Shown: positions 35,520 to 48,833 of the stretch, one piece after another | Layout of the letters: the number at the start of each line of letters is the position of its first letter | How positions within the stretch are numbered: the stretch's first letter is position 1 | Origin: Iris pallida | Lineage: Eukaryota; Streptophyta; Magnoliopsida; Asparagales; Iridaceae | Assembly (NCBI GenBank): GCA_029216955.1 | Contig: JANAVB010016200.1 | Span: 1,647,835-1,711,834 of the forward strand | DNA: 64,000 nt | Reading direction: 5' to 3' | Position numbers and translations under genes: made by a program | The notes under the pieces: generated by a model | Databases searched by the model: none | What the model was told of the DNA's origin: nothing | The model's input: only the letters and a program-made list of their open reading frames with translations

Positions 35520-35660
35520 CTGGAGACAACATTTTTAGGTGACACTGAGGATGCTGAGCTATTGTTCAATAGCTATTATGACCCGATTTTGTACCCCGTG
35601 GTGTTGCCGGAGTCCCCCTTGGAGGACGCAGGACCTGAGGCCGACGAGCCGACCACTTAG
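35520..35660 (+). CDS. LTR-embedded acidic small ORF, element A 5' copy (frame broken upstream)
   Basis: Open frame ending TAG 35658-35660, rich in Asp/Glu and with an S-Y-Y motif. It aligns in position and in its T-F-L-G-D block with the frame at 43402-43535. A TGA just upstream (35517-35519) and a one-base deletion relative to LTR C separate it from the L-T-G block. The 3' LTR copy is 42409-42549; five of seven codon differences between the two copies are silent. The function is unknown, and it may be only a relic. Confidence 0.3.
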   Translation: METTFLGDTEDAELLFNSYYDPILYPVVLPESPLEDAGPEADEPTT

Positions 35661-35921
35661 CTAGTTATTTCCAGTTTCTAGTTTTATTGTTTTGGAATTT
35701 TGTTAATTTGAATTCAGCATTTTCATTTCAGTTCTTTTCATTCCAGTTGTACTTTCCAAATGTTGAATAAAGTTTTAAAATTCCCGTATATTCAGTTGTG
35801 ACAAATGTATAGATGTTGTTGTGAATATCTGCTAATGGAACAGCTTACTGCCGCCGTCTCACAATAGTGCATGCTGGGCATGATCCGGTTCGATCCAATT
35901 ATTTGGGATCGGATCGTGACA

Positions 35922-35950
35922 TATTTTTAGTGGTGGCCCATGCAGGTCAT
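35922..35950 (+). promoter_or_regulatory. Post-LTR conserved motif (unusual primer site?)
   Basis: TTTTTAGTGGTGGCCCATGC follows the LTR end. The same motif with one change follows LTR F at 61264. It does not match the initiator-Met primer sequence. If priming starts at TGGTGGCC, the tRNA would have to end GGCCACCA; I cannot assign it. Confidence 0.4.
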
Positions 35951-36111
35951 TCTCTCAACAACAACTTAGGAGAACACCTCTAGAACATTTAGAGCACTAG
36001 AACATTAATTTGTCACAACATAGGACCGAATTATATTATAAATAAATATTTTTGGTTGTTATAGACTGGTAGGCTACCTTGCTTATGTTTGCCTCCTAAA
36101 CCTTTCAGACT

Positions 36112-36779
36112 ATGACTAGAGGAAAGACAACCCGTTCTAGTCCTGCTGATGACAAGGTGTTATCTCCTGATCACACCCTCTTTCTCAGGCCCGTTCCAAC
36201 CCTTCTCCTTTGCAGCTCATTAATTCCCCCTTTGCTGCACAAGTCCCCAGCACAGCTCATACTACAGCTGAACCTATTTTGCCCACGGTAATTTCACCAT
36301 CTCCTGTTATAATAGTTACTCCTGTCGCCCCACCAGTACCAGCAGACACCTCCCAAATGGTTGCCTTATTTCAAGGAATTCTGGAGTCCCAGAAGGCCCA
36401 AGTCGAGGCCCAGCAGAAACAGATTGATATCACGAGAGATGCTATGAAGGATGTCAATGGCGTAGCCTTAGCTATCTTAAACCGAGTTGGTACGGAACCT
36501 CACCCTAGGAGGGATACCCCTGAATCTAGAAGATATTTGGGTCCCATCAAGTACTCTACTTCCCGGCAGTCATGTCATAAGATGCTATTGGCTTGTGCCT
36601 ACTGCAAGAGGCCTGGTCATCTAGCCAATAGTTGCCGCAAGAGATTGGGACGATGTTTGGCATGTGGATCCACTGAACATCGGGTAAAGGACTGCCCTTT
36701 ATCTTTCCATTGTACCAGAGCACCTATCCCAGCAACACCTGCTACGTCGCAACCTAGGGACTCTCTTCCTATCGAGTAG
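36112..36779 (+). pseudogene. Element A gag stub with two zinc knuckles
   Basis: An ATG at 36112 (M-T-R-G-K-T-T-R) starts a frame that shifts by one base near 36190-36210. The continuing frame runs to TAG 36777-36779. It contains a Gln-rich helix and then two CCHC-like motifs, C-A-Y-C-K-R-P-G-H-L-A-N-S-C and C-L-A-C-G-S-T-E-H-R-V-K-D-C. The central retrotransposon Gag core (about 200 residues in element F) is missing between residues equivalent to R-Y-L-G-P-I-K and the first knuckle. Confidence 0.8.
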
Positions 36780-39611
36780 ACCTTGCCTTCTACACCCACT
36801 GCAGAAAGGCATGATGCAGACTCGAGGATCATAGAAGAAGATGAAGCAGTTGGAGACTGCTCGTGCAAGAGCCAGAGCCATGAAGACTAGTACCTAGAAC
36901 TGCTGAGTAGCATTATCTATTGTTATAAAAAGTTGTAACAGGATGTCCTTAGAATAATCATGAGAGTCTTGCTGTAATTCTCCAATATGAATAAAATTCT
37001 TGGTTACACCTTTATGGTAGATATCTTTTCCAAAGTCTTTCCCCTACGATACAATTTTTGAAAATTGTAATCTTAATGAGAAGGTATGTAAGGCGGTATT
37101 TATTAAGGATATATTGGTGATTAAGAATTGGAAGAATAGAATTTTGGAATACCCAGATATTAGTTGGTACTTATAACAATTGGGAGTGATAATGACATAA
37201 GGAGTGAATTTTTGACCTTAACCAGTTTAGGCCGACTGTATGATGGTATATGTTACTACATATTTTATTTCCTAGATTTTTGTATCTTTTAGCGTCCCAT
37301 GATTTTCGTGAATTATTTCCTTCCCATATCTTTAACAGAATTTTTAGCATCCCTTAGGATCTATATTTTTTTTTGCTATTTATGGACCAATATTAGAACT
37401 CTTCAATTTCCTTCGTCAGCAAACCTATTTTTCAAACTTCTCCACTAGTCGATCAAATCTTATTTCTCTATCTTTATTTGGAATCTAGACTCGTTCGCTA
37501 TCTAGAGTTTCTAATTCTAATAAACCCTTATCTATCCGAGTACTTCTACGACTAGCGTATCCAACCATCCGTCTTAACCTCATTTTAATTGACTTTCTCG
37601 GAACTAATCATGAACCAAATTCTTCTGGAACTATAAAGCCTCCAGGTTAATTATTACCAAAAGAATTGGTTCAGTTTAGTTAGTTCATGATTTCCCTAAA
37701 CGATATTTTCAAAAATACTTTCAATACTGATTGTTATCTCCTAGGTTATTCCAAATATTTTATTTTGATCCCCTCCACTCAACCTGAAACCCTACTCTCT
37801 CTATGCAACTTTTTGATCAATTCAAGGCCTATACAGCTTTTAAAACTCAATGCTGGAGTATCGTGAAGTACGAACGGTCAGAGAATTGATTCCATCCTAT
37901 TATTAAATCTTCTTTAAATCATTAAAAACTTTTAAATTGTTGAACCATCCCCTTGTTGGCTTTACTAAACCATTTTAACCTGACTTCCTTGAATCCATAA
38001 AGACATACTTCTTTTGTGTCAACCCTACTTACCCATCACATTCTCAAAATTTTCCTTGGATAAGAAATTATTTCTTCAAATAATTTTGGTAAACGTCTGT
38101 ATCCTTTAAGTGATTTGTCAGGAATATTCTCATTGGCTTCTTCAACTCAACTCAAAGCTCTGATTCTTCTACCTTATCCTGTCATACTCAAGTTTGATCA
38201 ATTTCTTCAAAATCAAATCTCTTAAATCTCAAGAGCTACTGGAACACATATTTATCCTGATGAATTTTCTTGAAACCAGAAGAACATACATCTATATCTT
38301 TTCCTATCATGATTAGAACCTTAGAACTCGTTTGAATTTTTCGGAAACTCCTTTGAAATTCTTATGGACAAAGTTTAGGAAAATATTCCGTGACCTAATA
38401 TGACTTCGCACATTGCGTTATAGTCAATTGTCTGAATTATGGAAACTGTGAGTTTACTGCAGCCAATTGCGCACTGGCGAGGCAAAAGACTCTAAAGTTG
38501 AAGTGATTTCAGGTGTTCATAGGTTTCCGGATATTATTGTGACTATGTCCTAAATGCACCATGTTGATCTTCTATGTTGCTTAGCCATGAAATGGATAAA
38601 GTAGAAAGATTACTCGGTAACCTAAAATTATTCAAGTTATTGGGTCAAAAACTCACTGCAGTCAGGTGCACTCTGGCGAGGCATGAATTTGAGACAAAGT
38701 GACTTCAAACATATTTGGTTTCCGAATATTATTCAGACTAAACTCATACCATGGTTGTCTTTTGCAGCATCAATTCATTCTGACTTTTGCCTGATTAGAG
38801 GATTTACATTTCTAGCGGTTGTCTCCATTTTCAGAAATCTCTTGTCACAACCAGAAAGAAAAGATTCCCTATAAAATTCTACTTGATCTTCCTAAAAACT
38901 TATTAGGACCATATCAATCTCTATTACCTTAATCTCTTTTCTGTTTCAACCTTAGTACGTTGCATACATATATATTCTTATATCTTATTTATTTATTTAT
39001 TTATTTATTTATTATTATTATTATTTAGTTACAGATTTTGGAAGCTATAGATAGTTATCTTATAAGTCTTTTCCCGTATATCTTATCTTCTGACCATTGA
39101 ACAGTAAAACGACATACTTTCTATCCTCTTTGATCATCACTCGGCCCTCATTGGAAATATTTCACTCGATTACATTCCTATCGTAGGTATATTATTCTAA
39201 TCATCTCTAATATCCTACTATCGTACAACATTCTATCCTTCCTGAGTCATAAATCTTTGTACCCCATTCCAATTTGATTTGACATTTAGGTTCCTCATCT
39301 CAAAAGATTCCATTACCTTCTGCATTCTCAATAAAATGTTGACCTCCGCTTCTTTCTTGCCTTTCCTGTTTCACGAAACCTCATTTGGTTTTCTCATATT
39401 CTATGATCCTGGTTGTACCTAGGTTCTTTCTCGTGCCTAAAATGATTTTTGATTACAACAAACATTCCAATCCCATTTCAGATCATATTCAGATAATTTC
39501 GATCGTGCCTGCTGATTTAAAGTTCTTTTTTGTTTAAGGCTAAGTTTTTTTATTGTACCCCGGCCCTGATCCTTGAAATTTTGAGGACAAAATTTTCTAA
39601 GGAGGGAAGGT
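36780..39611 (+). other. Non-coding interior of element A
   Basis: No pol similarity in any frame. An imperfect direct repeat (38459-38549 and 38658-38752, with CTGGCGAGGCA in both) and a TTTA/TTA microsatellite (38986-39026) are visible. The last bases are a purine-rich tract before the 3' LTR. Confidence 0.6.
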
Positions 39612-42600
39612 TGTGAAACCTATATTCTTGGATTTATGGAATTAATTAGATTTATTGCAATTTTTGGTTAATTATTGAATTTACTTTTGTCGCAATATTT
39701 AACTATACATTTTGTTAGATCAAATTATTATTATATTCATATTGGCTGGTTCGAAAGTATCTTTTTCAATAATAATGACTGGGATTTTGTTTGCGAGCCC
39801 CGAGCCGGACCCAGCTCAAACCCGAACCCAATTAGGATTCCTTTAAATTAAATAAGCTGGTTCATATATATTTGTATAATTACTCATCTTGAGAAGAGAA
39901 TGGTTAATCCTAGAACTACCCAACCCGACCCGATCCAGCTTCTCTCTGGAGAAACCCCCACGATTTGGTTTGTGCCTCCCCTACTTCTCAGCACACTCCC
40001 CCACTCCTCTCCTTACTTTTCTCTTCAACAATTTCTCTCCACCACACACTTCTTCCCACTCTTCATTATAAGCCACACCTTCACATCCTCTCTCTCCTTC
40101 ATCTCTACTTTCCCCTCAGAAGAATTCCCCAAACTTCCGAGCTTCTCCCCCTTTTCCTAGCTGTGCCCTAGGCCGACCCCCTCCGGCCTCCTCCAGCGTT
40201 CTCCTCCGGCGACCTCTTTCGCACACACCCCCGGTCAGCTCCCCCGGCGCGTGGCCCCACTCCCCTCCAGACGCGGCCTCCCTCTCGGCCAGAACCCTAG
40301 GTCGAGCGCCCCTTCGCGAGTCCTCTCGGCGTCCCTCGGCCGATCCGCCCTCCCCTGCTGGCTCTGCCCCGAGTCCGGCAACCGTCCTCGGCCGAGCCTC
40401 CCTGCTGGCCAGCTCCCAGCGCGCGCCCTCCGCGCTGTTGTCCCGTCGGCGCACCCCCGCCATTCCCGATTTCGGCCCCTCTGCCTGCTTTCCGCTGTTT
40501 CTGTGGCGCCCTCTGTTCTCGTAGGCGTGCTTCGATCCCAGTGCTGTTTCGCGATTCTGCTAGTGTTGTGACCGTACTGATCGACTGTCCAGTGCGTTCC
40601 CGCGCTCCCGTGTGCTGCCCGTGGTTTCTTTCTTTCTATTATTATCATCTGAGAGCTCTAGCCGAGCACGTGAGGTATAACTTTGCCCTTCTTGTCCCTT
40701 TCCATAGTACGTCTATGATGACGCGGTCCCGATCCCATTCCGGGGGTCAGACATTAGATACGTTGCTTTGGGGATACGCACAACGGTTACGTTGCTGCGG
40801 TTATTCAATAACGTTAGTTCAGACCGTTATGCGGAATGCGTACGTCCTGGTTAGTTCGGTTTTGTGCTTTGGTATTTACCTATAAATCGGTTATAGTGAG
40901 TGAATGGTGTTGGCATGGATTGGTTTTGGTTACTTGGGCTGGATGGATATATTCTGTGGATTTTGGGACGGTTTATTATGTGGTTTGGTATTCCCTGATT
41001 TGGGACTTTTCTTATGCAGGGTTAGTATCGCCTTTGTGGCTGGGTTCCCAGTTACAGAGGAGGTGCTGTCCGATTCTTCAGAAACTCTTTTCCAAAGTAT
41101 TTGTATTTTAAAAACGATTTCAAATAACGTGAAACTACTTTCAAACTCGGTTTCGTAAAAGTATTTCCAAAACTGGTTTTGTCGGTTTTCTCGTTTTTGC
41201 TGTTTCGTATCCCCGATCAAGCGACGACCGTACCGGTTGGATGAACCTCGACGAAACGCAAACGCTATAGGGTATCCCTGTACGTTGAGGCGTTAGCCAG
41301 CAACATGAATTTATAAGACCAAGTCTGAGACGCATTTTAAACTATAATTTAATTATATATTATTTTATTAGAATGGGTACTGCTGTTAGTATTTTTGGTG
41401 CAGGACTTCGGCCTACTATTTGGACCATTCGCGGTATTCAGAGCTCGCCTTATTAATATTAAATTCATTTATGTAAGTTTGTAAGGGCATAAGCCCAGTT
41501 TTCTACTTTATTTCGCTGTGGACTTGTATTGTGTAGATTAGGATTTTTTCTTTATTTTCTGGATGGTTTTATCGTTTTCGTAATTAGGCGCTTCATGACA
41601 AAATGGCTAATAAATATTTTGTATAAATTAATAAGGATTGTTCACGATAAAATAACTTGAATAAAATATTGATAGTTAACAAAATCCACGTTTTATCATT
41701 TAAAGAAAATGTAGTTTTATACGTATAATATTAAAAATACAAAGTTTTGCGAATTAACCGGTAACGACAATTTTTTCCAAGTAAACCAGAAACTGGCTAT
41801 CCAACTAAATGAGAACCAACGTAGTACGCGTCGTAAACCGTTAGCAGTAGATTAAATAAACAAACTTAAAACTTGACTAGGACCTGCTACTAGAAATTGC
41901 AACTAGCACACCTAGCTTGGTTTCACAATGGTTCTAAGTCAAGTTCTCAACTGTAGGATCTTGAAGACGAACTTGACTTCCTCCTCGGTACCAACTTGCC
42001 CCTACTCCAGTCTTACAAATCGAGGCAAGTTACGGTTATATTATTCTGTATTTTGATTAGTAATTGTTATCTTGCATATTTAAACCACATTATTACACGG
42101 AACTCTCTCCTAGAGTATTGATTGATTGACTGCGGGATATTGGGGAAGTAGTGTAGTGTCTATGACTAATACCCTAAATAATTAATGAATGTATTAGCTT
42201 ACCCCTCTTACACACGGGGATAAGCCATATCGTATCGCTAGGATACAAGTGTACAACCCAAGCCGGTCATAGTCATTATCTACTCAAATCACATTGTTTT
42301 CTACCGTGTAGAATTGTAGAAAAATATTGTATTTCAAATTGTTTAGACTTGCAAATTTTTATTATTATTTGAAATGTTGGATATATACTCGTACTTGCTC
42401 CCTCCTGACTGGAGACAATATTTTTAGGTGACATTGAGGATGCTGAGCTATTATTCAATAGCTATTATGACCCGGTTTTGTACCCCGTGGTGTTGCCGGA
42501 GTCCCCTTTAGAGGACGCAGGACCTGAGGCTGATGAGCCGACCACTTAGCTAGTTATTTCCAGTTTCTAGTTTTATTGTTTTGGAATTTTGTTAATTTGA

Positions 42601-42809
42601 ATTCAGCATTTTCATTTCAGTTCTTTTCATTCCAGTTGTACTTTCCAAATGTTGAATAAAGTTTTAAAATTCCCGTATATTCAGTTGTGATAAATGTATA
42701 GATGTTGTTGTGAATACCTGCTAATGGAACAGCTTACTGTCGCCGTCTCACAACGGTGCAGGCTGGGTGTGATCCGGTTCGACCCAATTATTTGGGATCG
42801 GGTCTGACA
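39612..42809 (+). repeat. Element A 3' LTR
   Basis: 3198 bp, from TGTGAAACC to TGACA. Collinear with the 5' LTR except for the MITE and small indels. The small acidic frame is at 42409-42549. Confidence 0.92.
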
Positions 42810-43401
42810 GCCACCGCCCCCGCTCCCCCCATCCCCGCCACCGCCTCCGCCTCCGCTCCCCCCTTCCCGCCTTCGCCGTGCTGCTTTTGTCGTCGCTGCT
42901 GCTGCTGCCGGAGGCGGGAAGGGAGGAGCGGATGTGGAGGCGGTGGCGGGGAGGGGGGAGCGCACGACGGAGGCAGGGAGGGGGGAGAGCGGAGGCGGCA
43001 GCGGCGACGGGGAGGGGGGAGCGGGGGCGGTGGTGGTGGCCCCGGGGGGAGGAGGAGAGGAAAGAGGAAGGAGACAAGGGCATTTTGGTCCAAAAAGTTT
43101 TTTGACGGAGTGGGGGGCACTGTACATTTTTGCAAAACTGTGGGGTACACCGTGAAATGGGATAAACAAAGTGGGGGTGTCACGACCCGATCCCAATGTA
43201 GTGGGTCTAGTCGGATCATGTCCAGCCTGCACCGTTGTGTTACGACGGCAGTAAGCTGTATCAAGCAGTGAAACACAACATGCAGAAACATCTAACGGAA
43301 ATAAAACATTTTATTCAACTGGAAAAACTCTGAAAATAAAACAAACAACAACAACATTCATTTTATTACAATAGATTCTAAAAAAAAAGTAAAGAAAAGT
43401 G

Positions 43402-43535
43402 TTAAGCCAACATTCTAGGGTTCAGGGTTCCTGGTTCAGCCTCTGCGGGACCCAAGTCTGTTCCGTAGAAAGTGCAGTAAGGCAGCTCCTCTTCGTCGCA
43501 ATCACCTAAAAATGTTGGATCTCCAGTCAGGAGGG
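43402..43535 (-). CDS. LTR-embedded acidic small ORF, LTR C copy
   Basis: Minus-strand frame ending TAA at 43402-43404. It contains S-L-L-T-G-D-P-T-F-L-G-D, then D-E-E-E-L and an F-Y-G motif. It aligns with the E and F frames at L-T-G, the acidic run and (F/Y)-Y-G. The open frame extends upstream to 43665 without similarity. Its start and function are unknown. Confidence 0.35.
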
Positions 43536-46500
43536 AGAAAGAACATATTTCATCCACATCTAGCAATTCTAAATTAATAATAAATATAAAGTGCGAGACA
43601 GTTAAAGAAATAAATATTTTTTTTGTATTTAATAGTAACAAGACCAACAAGCAAGATGATGTCAATGTCCAGAATAATGCAATTCTAAGCTAGTGTTCGA
43701 GTATATAACAGGGCCTGTGACCAGCTGGAATAGAGACAATATGTATACTAACGTTTTGGCCAAAACGAATAGGATACGGTACGGCTCAACCCCCTGTGTG
43801 GTAGGGGTTAGTGCGAGACGAGAAACGAGTGAGATTTGGCTTTGGTCACAGACGTTATACTACCCCCCCAAGCAATTCCCAAGTCAATGAGTCAATAATC
43901 AATAATCAATAACTAACATGTCAAGATAGCCATCCAGCAATCCATCAACCTATGTTAAGTCCGAGAGGGATCCACGGTGAATCAGTGTAACTATACTACA
44001 TGTAACTAACTATGCATACATTTAATTATCAAAATAAAATGCAGACATGGAATAGATATGAAACTTGCCTCAGAGTATTCCTTGACTTGGCAGCAACCAG
44101 AAAGTGACTGCTAGGGTTTACAGATCCGAACCTACAAGATCGTAACGCCAATTTTAGTAACCAGAATTACGCCCTAAATCTAAGGTACAAAACTAGGCCA
44201 AGTCTACAGGTTGGTGATCCTAATTAAAAATCATTTGTACATAAAGATATATTTTGTTACAAATCTAAAATTAATAAATAACCGTTTAAGTAAATATAGG
44301 TTTTGTCGTAAATAAATAATTATTAAGGAAAATTACTTAAAAATGTATTTCTTTGAAATTAGTAATTTTGTAGGAAATAGATTTATCTAAAAATATTTGA
44401 AAGTAGAATTTATTTATCGAGATTAATTATTTAACAAAATGGTTTTCCTTAAAACTATATCTTTTAATCATTATCGTAAATAACATAGAAAATCACCTTT
44501 AATTATTAAAATAGCAATTAATGCATAAAATACATTTTCTTACCAAAATAATGGTCTTAAGCTATTATAAAAGATTTCGGGTTTTATTACTAAATACCAT
44601 TTACCAAAATAATCATTTTAACAAATAATTCATTTTATAGAAAATAATTAGCTTTTCCTTTATAAATCTCTTTATCAAAACCTTTTGATTTAAAAATTAT
44701 TTAAAAGAGAATTTATACTATATATATCATTATCCATTTGAAAATAATTTTATTATATTATAATGCCCCAGTCCCAAAATACGTAGGACTAGGAACGTAG
44801 ACATGCCAGCTGTATTCATACGAAGTACACTCCAATATATGGAATCCTCGCATGAATACATAAGCAGTAAAATACAGTAGAACCATAACTAATCTCATCC
44901 ACACAAAATAAAAGAATAGAAGATATCATATAATGATAATGAATTGTCTTGGTACAATATGTTGGGCGGAGACAAATCCACTACCAACAAGTACATGAAA
45001 AATACATGAGAAAAGAAATAATTTTGACGAGCGAAGCGAAGACGATCCAAGTGCAATCATCCTCGAAGAAATGGAGATGGTCACGGCTAAAGCTAGAACA
45101 CCTGCAAAAGACAAGAGCACACACCTGGCGAGATAACCAGGTCTTCAGAGGGACGTAACAAGACACATAATATCATGCCATATAAACTGAATAAATACTG
45201 CTCAAATAAATAAGTCAATTGAATTATAATATGGTCCAATACACACCTATTGAACTAGCTTACCATTCCTCCAACCAAACAAGGACAGGAGATGGTAAAC
45301 TAATTCACGGTGACGTATCTTTCTATGCTATGAATCCAATATGGTATCCGGACCCCAACAAGGTTCAATACCTTCTCATCGGAGTAGTAAGTCACACCTA
45401 CAACCAAACAAGGACAAGATATGACGAACTAATCCGCGACAAGTTATTGTTCCAAGCCACGGTCAGATACAAGTACCCAAACCAAAAGTACTCGTACCTA
45501 ACGGATAAGGACGCCTAACAAATTCTAAGTGGATGCAGTTTTAAGAACAGTTCATGGTCGCATGACTACCGGGTCAAGTCAAGAAAATATCAACACAGTA
45601 CTCAGTAGCGAGTCACAACACCATATACTATTCCTCAGTATCGAGCGAGTCTATAGCATATAGTCTACCTATCGTTCCTCAGTAGCGAGCGAATCTACGA
45701 TAGATAGGGTGGTAGTCAACTTCCAATCATGTTCTCTCCGTCCAATGCCAACTCATAACTGCTAAGTCTTCTAACATGTAATTCTATTAGCAATTATTTT
45801 CTAACGCACGGCTTATACGTACTGGTGGCCAGCCAATCACGCATGTCCGAGTCCTATATGTGACACACAACAACGTGGAATAAATGTGTCAAGGCCTATG
45901 AATGCAACACACAAGGTGGTCCCTTAAATCTAGGTTTAATGTGTAAGAAAATAATACATAGCAAGAAATATAAATAAACAGCAAGTTCTAACAGGTTATG
46001 CCATGTATCACAGTTTATTTGCATAAAGAAAATAATGAATGAAATATGAGCTAAAATAAATAAACAGCAAATGGCAAGGTGTCTTGCCTGATAGTACGCC
46101 TGGTGTGCTACAATGATCAATGTAGCACGAACTGCGACTTCGGGTAACAACTACACAAGGTGACCTCTGATGGTGGCACGAACAGTTCCATTGGGTCCAG
46201 AAGGGTCAAATTAGTTAGGGTGAAAATAAGGTAGTACGAAATTGGCGAAAGAGTAGGAATAATGAGATTGGTCATGGAAAGGAGAAAAATTAAAAAAAAT
46301 AGGTAAAAATAAATATATATGATTTGGAAAACTATTCATAATCCTTGAAACTATATTTTACTATCCCGAGATATTTATAAGTAGTGAAAATCGTTTTAAG
46401 TCGTAAAACTATAATTTATTCATTAAAATATTTTATATAATACTAATATCTAAAAGAACTAGTTTTACTACAAACGCTAAGTTTGTTAAAGTTACAACTA

Positions 46501-46594
46501 TAGGTAGAAAGCTATATATATTAAGTTTGAAAAATAATATTTTTAAGTAAGGAAAACCAATTTTTAGGATACCATATAATATTATTAAAACTAA

Positions 46595-46596
<2 letters not shown>

Positions 46597-46673
<77 letters not shown>
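46597..46673. repeat. TA microsatellite
   Basis: Uninterrupted TA dinucleotide run. Trinucleotide AAT/ATT runs follow at 46796-46835 and 46905-46945. Confidence 0.95.
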
Positions 46674-46678
<5 letters not shown>

Positions 46679-46795
46679 ATAATACTCATTATTATACAAT
46701 TATTTATATCTATAATGTATCCCAATTAAAATAATACCATATATTATGTATATGCTAATTTTCCCATACTGATGTAATAATAGTAGAAAAATATT

Positions 46796-46831
<36 letters not shown>

Positions 46832-46907
46832 ATGATAAGGACATAAATTAGTACAAATGAAATTGGAAAAAAAACATAGTAATAATAATAATGGTTAACA
46901 AAAATAA

Positions 46908-46944
<37 letters not shown>

Positions 46945-48833
46945 TACTAAATATACTAAAGAACTTAAAGTAGCTACCGTTCTCTCTTTCGAGAGAACAG
47001 TACTGAGTACTGATAATTTAAGAAAACGAAAAAAGAAAAAAGAGAGAGAAAGAGAATTGGAGAGAGAGAGGAAGAGAGAACGGGAGAACGAGAGAGCGGA
47101 GGGGTCGTCGGCGACGGCTGTCGGTGGTCACGGGGACGGAAGAGGAGGAGGAAGAAGCGGCGGAGGAGAGAGGCCCAGGAAGAGAGGGGCGCGAGAGAGG
47201 GCGGAGGGGTTCGGGCGGCCAGGGACGCGGCGGAGGGACGGCGGACGCGAAGGGGTCTCGCCGGAGGGTTTTGGGGATGCGACGGATCCCGGTGAGACAC
47301 GAGCTCTCCGTCGGCGGCGCACGGTGTTTGGACGGTTCGCGGGAAGCCGGCGCTTGATCCAGAGGCGCGGTGCTCGACGGGGAAAGTCAGGGGTCCCGTC
47401 GGCGGCGGTCGGGTCGTGCGATGGAGGTGAGGAAGGAAGGTGGACTCGCACGGGCGGCGGACAGGCACGACGGCCGGTGGAGGAAGCTCGCCGTCGAGGT
47501 AAGGGCGGTGGTGTGTCTTAATTTTAGGGTTTTTATTTCTGGGTGGTTTTGGTCGACTACGGTGGTGGCGTTGGCTGTGAGGGACGGTGGCGTGGAGGCG
47601 GGGGTGGCCGGCGGTGCCGCGACGCAGTCTGGGGACACGATGGATGCGGCGGTAGTGCGAGGTTGTGGGTGATGGTGGTTAAGCTGATGGCGGCAGTTGT
47701 GTTTGTAGCTGCGGCCGTGGACCAGTGGTGGTGGTGATGATGGTGTTGGAGGGTGGCAGAGCTGGTCTCGGGGTATTGGGAGAGAAATCTGGCAGGATGT
47801 GGCGGTAGAAACTATGGGTTTGGTCGGGGTTTGGTCGGGGCAGCAGTGTGTCGAGGTGGAGGCGAGGAGAGGACGGGCAGGTGCAGTCGGCCAGAGAAAG
47901 AGATTAGGGTTTAGAATAGGATTAGGGTTTACTGTGTCAAAATCGTGTCCGACATGTGGACACGAAGAAGGTGAAATGTATATGTAAATAAAATAGTGAA
48001 AAGGGAAAAATAGGGGCACGGATACGATGCACGATTTGGGTTGTGGAAATTTGTGGATGCGAGGAATTTATGGAGGAGTACCTACCTGTCACTCCCCGAT
48101 CCTGGAATACATATTTTAATACGTAAACCGATAAATTGTATTTACTTTGTATTTATACGATATTTATATGCTGTATTTCTTCATGCATTTCCCAAAAATA
48201 TTTGACAAAATATTATCTCGTAATTTTTTTTTTCCATTTGGGCCTACAGTTTTGGCTCATTTAGGTAACCTATTCTTGGTTCACCAATGGTTCATCATGA
48301 ACCCTTTGGTTCATCATGAACCCATGGGTTCAAGATTCTATATAATAACTCAACTCATTCTCTCTCCTCACATTTATTTTCTCTCATTTACTTTCCTCCA
48401 CCAACCAAGGCAAGTACCAACTTGCTCAAGAGATGGATCCATAAATGATGTTGATGTTTTCTTACAAAATTATTTGCCAAAATATGTTCTTCTCCTCATT
48501 CTATACTAGTTTAGAACTTGAAGTTTTCCATTTTGAAGCTTTAATTTTTATAGATCTAGGTTTTAACCATTTTCGGATCTTCTTGGTTTTGATCTAGCAA
48601 ACTTCATTATTTTCAAGTTTTGATGGTTCCATGTTGTAGAGAATTTTATTCTACCCAATTTTGACCTTTGAAAAGTTGGATTTGGACTTATTTTGACCAA
48701 GTTAGGGACTTTTGAAGCTTTGGGTTCAAACCATGGAGTTCTTGCTGTTTTGGAGAAGACAGTGAGCAGTGCACGACCTTTTTAGCTTGCGTCACTGAGT
48801 TGCGTGCGCTCTTTAGCGCAGCGCAGTCCGATC

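Larger units (their letters stand above)
31990..35921 (+). repeat. Element A 5' LTR (with MITE)
   Basis: 3932 bp including the MITE at 34219-34934. A TATA-like TATAAG lies at 32454-32459, followed by a GC-rich leader (about 32540-32950) that has open frames on both strands. A short acidic frame lies near the end at 35520-35660. Confidence 0.92.
31990..42809 (+). mobile_element. Element A: gypsy-type LARD with 3.2-kb LTRs
   Basis: LTRs 31990-35921 and 39612-42809 both run TGTGAAACC...TGACA, with perfect 5-bp target duplication GCCAC (31985-31989, 42810-42814). The interior (35922-39611) holds only a broken gag stub with two zinc knuckles and no protease, RT or integrase. A polypurine tract GGAGGGAAGG precedes the 3' LTR. 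The zinc-knuckle block resembles that of element F, so A is probably a non-autonomous relative mobilised by F-like elements. Confidence 0.92.
31833..43177. mobile_element. Foldback element carrying the 10.8-kb element A
   Basis: The segment 31833-31989 and the reverse complement of 42815-43177 share a long inverted terminus: CCACTTT(A/G)TTTA(C/T)CCCATTTC, a TGTACAGT(A/G)CCC block, and CCAAAATGCCCTTGTCTCC. The GC-rich interior (42815-43060) is itself strongly self-complementary. Joining the two halves at the GCCAC duplication restores one element of about 0.5 kb. Its right terminus is butted directly against LTR C. Confidence 0.75.

Noticed and set aside
35520..35540. Splice branch point and acceptor (CTGAC...TTTTTAG) as proof of an LTR intron
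   Set aside because: In LTRs C, E and F the CTGACTGG stretch is itself part of the open frame (L-T-G), so it cannot be taken as intron. Splicing remains possible but unproven.
42681..43291. Several 100-180-codon Pro/Ala/Gly-rich frames on both strands
   Set aside because: They come from the self-complementary GC-rich core of the foldback element.
47057..48019. Frames of 107-210 codons in LTR C
   Set aside because: Purine-rich and GC-rich leader of the LTR; low complexity and no similarity.
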